Shown: in pieces, positions 1-5,061 of the stretch
How the letters are laid out: each line of letters begins with the position of its first letter
Position numbering within the stretch: the first letter of the stretch is position 1
Source: Clostridiales bacterium
GTDB taxonomy: Bacteria > Bacillota_A > Clostridia > Christensenellales > Borkfalkiaceae
Assembly (NCBI GenBank): GCA_015055785.1
Contig: SVHQ01000139.1
Coordinates: forward strand, 1-5,061
Length of the DNA: 5,061 bases
Direction: 5' to 3'
The notes under the pieces: model-generated
What the model saw: only the letters and a program-made list of their open reading frames with translations
Told to the model about the DNA's origin: nothing
Database searches by the model: none
Position numbers and translations under genes: made by a program

Positions 1-1777
1 TTTGTTTTTCAAACTCTTCAAAACAAGGCATAGAAATAACCCTAGCCTGAATACCTTCTTCCGCAAGGACAACCTTTGCTTTTACACACAATTCCACTTC
101 AGAACCTGCACCAATAAGAAGCACCTCGGGAGTCCCTTCGCAATCTTCCAATATATAACCGCCTTTCAGCGCAGCCTTGCCACTATCTTCATATTGAGGT
201 AAATTTTGACGAGTTAATACGAGAACGGTCGGTTCACTACCACTCATTGCTGACACCCATGCTGCTGCCGTTTCCTTACCATCCGCAGGACGATAAACTT
301 TCAATCCAGGCATAGAGCGCAGCATAGCCAACTGTTCCACAGGCTGATGCGTAGGTCCATCTTCCCCAACGCCAATCGAATCGTGGGTCATAATATAGGT
401 AACAGGCAACTTCATCAAAGCGGAAAGCCGCATTGCAGGTTTGCAATAATCGGAGAATACAAAGAACGTAGAGCAGTATGCACGCAAACCGCCATGTAAT
501 TGCAAACCGTTTGCAATTGCTGCCATTGCGTGTTCACGAATACCAAAGTGAACGTTTCTACCCACAAAATTATCTGGAGAAAATGCGCCATATGTGATTT
601 CATCTGTATCCTTCATATCCGAAAGGTTGGAAGGTGCAAGGTCGGCAGAACCACCAATAAGAATGGGGATTTCCTTTGCAAGAAGATTGAGAACCTTTGC
701 CGATGTTTGACGGGTCGCCATCGGTTTTTCAAAATTATAAAGACCCGATATCGCATCGAAATTAGGGAGCTCCCCACTCATCGCCGCCTTATAGGCTGTA
801 GCAAGTTCAGGATACGCTTTTTCGTATGCAGCGAACAGTTTTGTCCATTCTGCCTGCTTTTCCGCACCTGCATTTGCCGCTTTTGCACAGTGCTCAAAGA
901 CCTCTTGAGGGCAATCAAACGCTTCTTCACAAGGCCAACCGAGGGTTTCTTTTGTTTTCTGTATATTCTCTTTTCCAAGAGGCGTACCATGGCATTTTGC
1001 ATTACCTTGCCAAGGCGAACCCTGCCCAATATTGGTACGGCAAATGATTATGGAAGGCTTATCTATTTCGTCTTTTGCTTTCTCGATAGCCACATTTAAT
1101 GCCTCTATATCATCGGGGCTGCTTGCAAGGTCCACATGTAATACCTGCCAATTTTGTGAAGCAAACCGCATCCCCACGTCTTCATTAAACGTACAATCCG
1201 TATCACCTTCAATGGTAATATTGTTGTCATCATAGAAGAGAATAAGTTTCCCCAATTTATGCGCACCTGCAAACGAGCAAGCTTCGTAAGAAATGCCTTC
1301 TTCCAAACAGCCATCCCCACAAATCGCATAGGTATAATGGTCAACAATATTAAATCCCTCACGATTGAATTTTGCCGCAAGATGCGCTTCTGCCATTGCC
1401 ATACCCACCGCAGTCGCAATACCTTGCCCCAACGGTCCCGTTGTTGTTTCCACGCCTATCGTGTGTCCGTATTCAGGATGTCCAGGGGTCTTCGAGTTAA
1501 ACTGTCGAAAGCTCATTAAATCTTCCTTTGTTATCCCAAACCCATAAAGGTACAAAAGGGAATAATGAAGCATTGAGCCATGACCTGCAGACAACACAAT
1601 GCGATCACGGTCATCCCACTTCGCATCTCGAGGGTTAAATTTTAAAAAATTTTGAAAGAGCGTATAAGCAATAGGCGCACACCCCATCGGTAAACCAGGA
1701 TGCCCCGACTTCGCCTTTTCAATTGCTTCAATAGACAAAACGCGCATTGCGTTAATAGCGGTTTGTTGTATATTCAT
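1..1777 (-). CDS. tkt: Transketolase, single-chain (3' end cut by window edge)
   Basis: Thiamine-diphosphate enzyme of the non-oxidative pentose phosphate pathway. It transfers two-carbon units between ketose and aldose phosphates (for example xylulose-5-P + ribose-5-P to sedoheptulose-7-P + glyceraldehyde-3-P) in the cytosol. I read the frame codon by codon from the ATG at 1777 to the left edge and found no stop: 592 residues are visible, against a usual length of about 650-670, so only the C-terminal domain is incomplete. Visible motifs are SGHPG with His26, GHGSMLHY with His66, His100, GPLGQG at 114-119, the ThDP motif GDG at 154-156 with Asn185, the cofactor-activating Glu415 in GIREHAM, and GEDGPTHQP with His477. 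These match, from memory, the catalytic set of E. coli TktA at almost the same numbers. N-terminal and pyrimidine domains sit on one chain, unlike the split transketolases of some Firmicutes. The start is fixed by AGGAG 8 nt upstream. It is the last visible gene of the cluster, 59 nt after the mutase. Function is near certain; physiological direction is not. Confidence 0.97.
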   Translation of the reverse strand, partial: MNIQQTAINAMRVLSIEAIEKAKSGHPGLPMGCAPIAYTLFQNFLKFNPRDAKWDDRDRIVLSAGHGSMLHYSLLYLYGFGITKEDLMSFRQFNSKTPGHPEYGHTIGVETTTGPLGQGIATAVGMAMAEAHLAAKFNREGFNIVDHYTYAICGDGCLEEGISYEACSFAGAHKLGKLILFYDDNNITIEGDTDCTFNEDVGMRFASQNWQVLHVDLASSPDDIEALNVAIEKAKDEIDKPSIIICRTNIGQGSPWQGNAKCHGTPLGKENIQKTKETLGWPCEEAFDCPQEVFEHCAKAANAGAEKQAEWTKLFAAYEKAYPELATAYKAAMSGELPNFDAISGLYNFEKPMATRQTSAKVLNLLAKEIPILIGGSADLAPSNLSDMKDTDEITYGAFSPDNFVGRNVHFGIREHAMAAIANGLQLHGGLRAYCSTFFVFSDYCKPAMRLSALMKLPVTYIMTHDSIGVGEDGPTHQPVEQLAMLRSMPGLKVYRPADGKETAAAWVSAMSGSEPTVLVLTRQNLPQYEDSGKAALKGGYILEDCEGTPEVLLIGAGSEVELCVKAKVVLAEEGIQARVISMPCFEEFEKQ

Positions 1778-1785
1778 TTTGTAAT

Positions 1786-1790
1786 CTCCT
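1786..1790 (-). promoter_or_regulatory. Ribosome binding site of transketolase
   Basis: On the minus strand AGGAG lies 8 nt before the ATG at 1777. This is a near-consensus Shine-Dalgarno sequence at ideal spacing. It supports the chosen start and suggests strong translation of this gene compared with its neighbours. Confidence 0.85.
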
Positions 1791-1815
1791 GTTTTACTGC
1801 TTACTGTATTTTGTT

Positions 1816-1845
1816 TTAATAAAATCGTTCCTAACCTTATGTAAA
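1816..1845 (-). promoter_or_regulatory. Possible internal promoter for transketolase
   Basis: On the minus strand, TTTACA at 1845-1840 (five of six bases of the -35 consensus, overlapping the mutase stop codon) is followed after 18 nt by TATTAA at 1821-1816 (four of six bases of the -10 consensus). The site lies in the AT-rich 59-nt gap between the mutase and transketolase genes, which has no terminator-like hairpin. AT-rich spacers give such matches by chance, so this is only a candidate. It would allow transketolase, a central-metabolism gene, to be expressed apart from the upstream genes. Confidence 0.25.
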
Positions 1846-3363
1846 TAACTTATCAAACGCCGAAAGATTGATAAAATCATACTGTTGCAAAAAAGAATAA
1901 ATATCAGCAAGAATAATATTCGTGCCACCTTCTTCATCACTCTCTGCATTAATAGCCAAAATGGGGTCATGCAGGCTCATACGAAGCAACGCCCAACCCG
2001 CACCACTACCTTTTTTGTAGTTAACACGCACCCCTTCATAATTATCAGTCGCCACAGATAACCACGTCTGCGTTTTGGCATATATTGTAAACGCCTCAAT
2101 GACACGCGTCCCAAGCGTTTGAAAATCAACCCCTTTTTGAAAGCCAACTCTTATCTCCTTTTCCTCTTTTGGCAGGGGCATGTCTGCGATGAGTTGCGTT
2201 AAACGACGCCCTTTTTTACTTTCCCTTGCAAGCGCAATAAGCAATTTTGTAATTAAATACGCACCATCGTCAAGAAAATAATTTTCTTGAAATGCAGCAT
2301 GTCCACTCGTTTCAATAGCGAGAGGCGCATATTCCCCTGTCGCATTTAAACGAATTGCCTCATTGATAACGTTTTTATAGCCGCGGCGGAATTTTTGATG
2401 CTTTCCGCCTTTTTTTATAATAAATTGAGTTAAACCATTTGAGGTGACCGAATCCGTGACAATTGTCCCCGCCCGTTCTTCCAACAAAATAGCGGAAACA
2501 AGCGCAATCAAACGATTACGATTGATAGGCACGCCGCCATAATCCACTGCAGCCGCTCGATCCACATCCGTATCAAAAATAATACCAAAATCCGCATTCA
2601 CACGCTTAACCGCCGCACAAACGGCTTCCATTGCATCCACGTCTTCAGGGTTAGGAATATGGTTGGGGAAATGTCCGTCAGGTGTTAAAAATTGCGAACC
2701 TTCGGTGTTTGCACCCAATGGCATCAACACTTTTTCGACAAAAAAACCGCCAACCCCATTACCAGCATCCACAACAATTCTTTTACCTTGCAAAGGAAAT
2801 ACTTCTCCCGTTGCAGTACGTACCAAACCCACCAAAGAAGCAGCGTAATCATCCAAATACGGGGCAACAAACGCCTTGCCTGTTTTTTCCGTGGGTTTCA
2901 TTTCCTTTACGGCGAGGCGTAAAATCTTCGCAATATCCTTCTTTTCCACTCCACCGTCCGCGTGAAAAAACTTCATACCGTTTCGATTGAAAGGTAAATG
3001 GCTGGCAGTAATCATAATTGCTCCATCACAGGGATATTCCCGTCTGCGCACCACGTCTTTTAACAGCATAAACATGGAAGGCGTAGTAGAAAGCCCTGTC
3101 AATAGCACGTCGTCACCAATTGAAACAAGTGCATTTGTAATTACCTTTGAAAGCATCGGGGAAGACAAGCGAGAATCGTAACCAACAGCCACACATACGT
3201 GGGATTTATTCAATTTTTCTTTTAACCAAACACAAAATGCTTTTGCGATACTTGCAACTTTTTCCTCGTCGAGCGTTATCGGTTCATCCTCTACCCCAGC
3301 CAAAGCAACACCGCGCACATCTGTTCCGTTTTGCAAACAAAGCAATTCTTCTAAAGTCACCAT
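1837..3363 (-). CDS. Alpha-D-phosphohexomutase (phosphomannomutase/phosphoglucomutase-like)
   Basis: Predicted cytosolic phosphosugar mutase that moves phosphate between the terminal carbon and C1 of a sugar via a phosphoserine and a bisphosphate intermediate. The 508-aa chain shows the four family elements in order. An N-terminal GTDVRG lies at 13-18. The phospho-acceptor loop TASHLP at 119-124 has catalytic Ser121 and is followed by NRNG. The Mg2+ loop DTDVDR is at 264-269. The sugar-binding loop ETSGH is at 351-355. A C-terminal phosphate-binding segment around RMSLHDP is at 461-467. All catalytic positions are present. The loops differ from ManB/GlmM (TASHNP, DGDGDR, GExSGH) and instead resemble, from memory, plant plastid phosphoglucosamine-mutase-family proteins. 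The exact sugar (mannose, glucose, glucosamine or a heptose) cannot be read from sequence. The ATG at 3363 directly precedes the conserved start of the family and the next Met is residue 70. Its Shine-Dalgarno is weak (GGGA, 10 nt away). It lies 68 nt downstream of the SIS gene. Confidence 0.92.
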   Translation of the reverse strand: MVTLEELLCLQNGTDVRGVALAGVEDEPITLDEEKVASIAKAFCVWLKEKLNKSHVCVAVGYDSRLSSPMLSKVITNALVSIGDDVLLTGLSTTPSMFMLLKDVVRRREYPCDGAIMITASHLPFNRNGMKFFHADGGVEKKDIAKILRLAVKEMKPTEKTGKAFVAPYLDDYAASLVGLVRTATGEVFPLQGKRIVVDAGNGVGGFFVEKVLMPLGANTEGSQFLTPDGHFPNHIPNPEDVDAMEAVCAAVKRVNADFGIIFDTDVDRAAAVDYGGVPINRNRLIALVSAILLEERAGTIVTDSVTSNGLTQFIIKKGGKHQKFRRGYKNVINEAIRLNATGEYAPLAIETSGHAAFQENYFLDDGAYLITKLLIALARESKKGRRLTQLIADMPLPKEEKEIRVGFQKGVDFQTLGTRVIEAFTIYAKTQTWLSVATDNYEGVRVNYKKGSGAGWALLRMSLHDPILAINAESDEEGGTNIILADIYSFLQQYDFINLSAFDKLFT

Positions 3364-3396
3364 ATCACATTTTTCCCATAAAATAATTAATCTAAA

Positions 3397-3402
3397 ATTA
3401 TA
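3397..3402 (-). promoter_or_regulatory. Possible -10 element upstream of the mutase gene
   Basis: A perfect TATAAT occurs on the minus strand in the 68-nt gap between the SIS and mutase genes, 33 nt before the mutase ATG. No convincing -35 box is found at 16-18 nt spacing (the hexamers there are variations of TATATA) and there is no extended TG motif. The region is very AT-rich, so a chance match is likely. If real, the mutase and transketolase could be transcribed separately from the kinase-isomerase pair. Confidence 0.25.
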
Positions 3403-3431
3403 TCGCTAACTTTCTTACCTATATAATTATC

Positions 3432-4070
3432 TTAGAAAAATTCTTCTTCCAACATTGCGCAAAGACAATGATATATAGGTAAATGCAATTCTTGAACTTT
3501 ATACGTTTCCATTTCGGGAACACATATAGCCACGTCGCAAATATCTTTTAATTTCCCGCCTGTCATACCTGTAAAGGCGATTGTCTTAATGCCTTTTGCC
3601 TTTGCAACCAAAACCGCATACACGCAATTTTTGGAATTGCCCGAAGTAGAAAGAACCGCCAAGCAATCCCCTTGTTTTCCCAGACCGTAAAGCTGTTGTG
3701 CAATTGCCGTGTCCCAAGATTTGTCGTTTGCAAATGCCGTTAAAATGCCCGTTTGAGAAATTAAAGACGTTGCAGGTAAAGAACCTTCTAATTTACTCAA
3801 TATATACTGCCCATCTTCGCCATAGCTTGATAAGCTGTTTGCTGTTTTTTCATCCACAGCACGGCATTTTTTAAAAGATTTCAGCAATTCGCCTACAATA
3901 TGCTCGCAATCAGAGGAACTTCCCCCATTTCCAGCACAATACAGGCTACCGCCCTCTTCATACGTTGATTGAATGACTTCAAAAGCCTTTAATATATTTT
4001 CTTTAATACCGTTTAGTACAGGATATCTTTCAAACAATTCTTCATATATTTTCCTTGTCGTTTCTTTCAT
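3432..4070 (-). CDS. GmhA-like SIS-domain sugar-phosphate isomerase
   Basis: Soluble phosphosugar isomerase of the SIS_2/GmhA type. The best-known member, GmhA, converts sedoheptulose-7-phosphate to D-glycero-D-manno-heptose-7-phosphate. The 212-aa product has an N-terminal helical segment (about 1-40), then AGNGGSS at 46-52, His57 and Glu61 in the following helix, the phosphate-binding TSGNS at 142-146, TGMTGGK at 167-173 and QELH at 193-196. His57, Glu61, Gln193 and His196 correspond, from knowledge of GmhA structures, to the metal-binding and acid/base residues. About 25 extra residues (roughly 67-95) separate the Glu61 helix from the next strand compared with E. coli GmhA. I chose the ATG at 4070 because GGAG sits 7 nt upstream. 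A GTG at 4076 would leave the Shine-Dalgarno essentially touching the start. The gene begins inside the ROK kinase gene (29-nt overlap, different frame), so the two are probably translationally coupled. The substrate could be sedoheptulose-7-P or another ketose phosphate. Confidence 0.88.
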   Translation of the reverse strand: MKETTRKIYEELFERYPVLNGIKENILKAFEVIQSTYEEGGSLYCAGNGGSSSDCEHIVGELLKSFKKCRAVDEKTANSLSSYGEDGQYILSKLEGSLPATSLISQTGILTAFANDKSWDTAIAQQLYGLGKQGDCLAVLSTSGNSKNCVYAVLVAKAKGIKTIAFTGMTGGKLKDICDVAICVPEMETYKVQELHLPIYHCLCAMLEEEFF

Positions 4071-5001
4071 GTTCACTCTCCGAAATAGCTACTGCCAAAG
4101 CTGCATAATCGCCAATATTTTCCCCTATTTGTGCAGGTAAAATTTTACAAACTTTATAAGAATCCGTCAAGCTTTCTCTTTCGATTATCGGTGTGATGAA
4201 AGACATAAACATATCGTAATTGCGCATAAACACACCGCCCGCAACAATTACCTCGGGATTGAATAAATCTATGAGTAAACTCACAACTTTTGCAAATTTT
4301 TCCGCACTTTCTCTTACGACGGATAAACAAAATTCGTCGCCTTGCTTTGCTTTTTCAAAAATGATTTTTGTGGTAATATTGTTATCTAAAACAATTTCTT
4401 TCTCTTCTGCCCTAATTTGCGCCAAACGCTTAATTCCACCGCCGCTACAAAAGCCTTCCGCTGAGCCTGCCTTATTATATCCAATCGGACCGTCCTCTTC
4501 CAAACGGATATGTCCTATTTCACCTGCATTCCCATTCGTCCCTGAATACAGCTTTCCGTCTAGAATTAGACCTGCACCAAGCCCCGTACCAAACGTCATA
4601 AAAATCACGTTCATCGCACCCCTGCCTGCCCCAAATTTCCATTCAGCCACAGCGGAAGCATTTGCATCGTTCTCCAATTTCGCATACAATCCAAATCGAG
4701 ATTGTATATAGGCAACGATTTCAAATCCATGCCATTCATTGGATAGATTTGGTGTAGAAATAATTATTCCCTTGTTGGAATCTAAAGGCCCGCCGCAACT
4801 AATGCCTGCCTTTGTTACGTTATAGTTCACCATCCAAGCCTCTACGTAGATTGCTAATGCCTCCATCGTATCCAACGGATTGCTTTTTGTGGGAGTTTCT
4901 TGTCTTTCCACAATGCTTATCTCTTGATTTTCCCATCTTCCAAGTGAAACCGCACATTTTGTTCCACCGATATCAAAGCCTATATACCACATATCTACCA
5001 T
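4042..5001 (-). CDS. ROK-family sugar kinase lacking the cysteine zinc motif
   Basis: Predicted cytosolic ATP-dependent kinase of the ROK family (glucokinase, fructokinase, ManNAc/GlcNAc kinases). The 319-aa chain has the N-terminal ATP phosphate-binding DIGGTK at 10-15, a CGGPLD segment near 69-74, NDAN at 111-114 with the likely catalytic base Asp112, the glycine-rich GTGLGAG at 138-144, EIGH at 161-164, and an adenosine-site AGG near 254-256. There is no DNA-binding HTH, so it is a kinase rather than a ROK repressor. The usual Cys-x-Cys-Gly-x-x-Gly-Cys zinc motif after EIGH is replaced by a cysteine-free stretch (171-184) ending at a lone Cys185, although the Glu after it (Glu182) is retained. 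The ATG at 5001 is chosen because AAAGGA lies 5 nt upstream and the product then begins shortly before DIGGTK, as in the family. A longer TTG start at 5052 lacks such support. The stop overlaps the SIS gene. The substrate is unknown; the neighbouring isomerase and mutase suggest a sugar bound for a sugar phosphate pathway. Confidence 0.9.
   Translation of the reverse strand: MVDMWYIGFDIGGTKCAVSLGRWENQEISIVERQETPTKSNPLDTMEALAIYVEAWMVNYNVTKAGISCGGPLDSNKGIIISTPNLSNEWHGFEIVAYIQSRFGLYAKLENDANASAVAEWKFGAGRGAMNVIFMTFGTGLGAGLILDGKLYSGTNGNAGEIGHIRLEEDGPIGYNKAGSAEGFCSGGGIKRLAQIRAEEKEIVLDNNITTKIIFEKAKQGDEFCLSVVRESAEKFAKVVSLLIDLFNPEVIVAGGVFMRNYDMFMSFITPIIERESLTDSYKVCKILPAQIGENIGDYAALAVAISESEHERNDKENI
4078..4081 (-). 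promoter_or_regulatory. Ribosome binding site deciding the SIS isomerase start
   Basis: GGAG (within CGGAGAG) lies on the minus strand, inside the last codons of the kinase gene and 7 nt before the ATG at 4070. The alternative in-frame GTG at 4076 overlaps the purine run itself and has only 1 nt of spacing, so the ATG is preferred. Confidence 0.75.
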
Positions 5002-5006
5002 TTCAT

Positions 5007-5012
5007 TCCTTT
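5007..5012 (-). promoter_or_regulatory. Ribosome binding site of the ROK kinase
   Basis: AAAGGA on the minus strand lies 5 nt before the ATG at 5001. It favours this start over the upstream in-frame TTG (5052) and over a Met three codons downstream, which would be about 14 nt away. Confidence 0.6.
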
Positions 5013-5032
5013 GCGAACAAATATCCCATTGA

Positions 5033-5061
5033 TTATTCGGGTTTTTTATCAAAATCCAAAG
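5033..5061 (-). other. Edge segment, possible 3' end of an upstream gene
   Basis: The last 60 bases upstream of the kinase hold no complete gene. One minus-strand frame reads LDFDKKPE and then a TAA at 5035-5033, which would leave a 31-nt gap before the kinase ATG and would suit the tail of an upstream operon member. Another frame stops at a TGA at 5051-5049. With so few codons neither can be called a gene, and no promoter or hairpin is visible here, so the kinase may be an internal operon gene. Confidence 0.2.

Noticed and set aside
500..1099. 199-codon plus-strand open frame
   Set aside because: It lies antisense to the well-conserved transketolase frame, which reads through without a stop. 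Its product is Cys/Arg/Phe-rich with no recognisable motif and it has no Shine-Dalgarno support, so it is a shadow of the minus-strand coding bias.
1105..1419. 104-codon minus-strand open frame within transketolase
   Set aside because: It is in a different frame from the verified transketolase codons, which are continuous through this region. It does not indicate a frameshift.
1794..1806. Tandem TTACTGC/TTACTGT repeat upstream of transketolase
   Set aside because: Only two 7-nt copies in an AT-rich spacer; too short to call an operator or functional repeat.
1811..1826. Palindrome-like TTTTAATAAAA in the mutase-transketolase gap
   Set aside because: Pure A/T with a very short arm and no GC stem or following T-run, so it is not a credible terminator or operator.
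3432..4076. SIS isomerase starting at GTG 4076
   Set aside because: The GTG would sit within the GGAGAG ribosome binding purines with about 1 nt of spacing; the ATG six bases later has proper 7-nt spacing.
4220..4711. 163-codon plus-strand open frame
   Set aside because: Antisense to the conserved core of the ROK kinase. Low-complexity Ser/Pro/Ala/Phe composition and no motif; a shadow frame.
4042..5052. Longer ROK kinase starting at TTG 5052 (336 aa)
   Set aside because: The extra 17 residues precede the normal family start, TTG is a rare start without a good ribosome binding site, and the ATG at 5001 has AAAGGA at suitable spacing.
1..5061. CRISPR, mobile elements, tRNA/rRNA or defence genes
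   Set aside because: No repeat arrays, inverted terminal repeats, transposase motifs or RNA-gene signatures were seen; nearly all the sequence is accounted for by four sugar-metabolism genes.

Overview
This window looks like bacterial chromosomal DNA of moderately low G+C content (about 40-45% by eye). It is densely coding, and all recognisable genes lie on the minus strand, so transcription runs from high to low coordinates. The SIS and ROK proteins resemble, from memory, types common in Clostridia and related Bacillota. The source is therefore most likely an uncultured or gut-type Firmicute, but no phylogenetic marker is present to prove this.

In transcription order the layout is as follows. 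(i) 5002-5061 is a short edge segment that may hold the last codons of an upstream gene. (ii) 5001-4042 is a ROK-family sugar kinase (319 aa) that keeps the ATP and sugar-binding motifs but lacks the usual cysteine zinc motif. (iii) 4070-3432 is a GmhA-like SIS-domain sugar-phosphate isomerase (212 aa), whose start lies 29 nt inside the kinase gene. (iv) 3363-1837 is an alpha-D-phosphohexomutase (508 aa) whose active-site loops resemble the plant plastid-type subfamily rather than classical ManB/GlmM. (v) 1777 to the left edge is a single-chain transketolase (592 residues visible, C-terminal end missing). The two intergenic gaps (68 and 59 nt) are AT-rich and contain no obvious terminator, which fits one operon with possible internal promoters.

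All four proteins act on sugars or sugar phosphates: a kinase makes a sugar phosphate, an isomerase interconverts ketose and aldose phosphates, a mutase moves phosphate between C6/C7 and C1, and transketolase makes or consumes sedoheptulose-7-phosphate. Sedoheptulose-7-phosphate is the classical substrate of GmhA. An attractive but unproven reading is a sugar-1-phosphate-producing module, possibly for a heptose, that feeds nucleotide-sugar or cell-surface glycan synthesis. A plain central-carbon or sugar-salvage cluster is equally compatible. I see no mobile element, CRISPR array, RNA gene or broken gene. Intergenic space never exceeds 70 nt, so there are no long non-coding stretches to describe.
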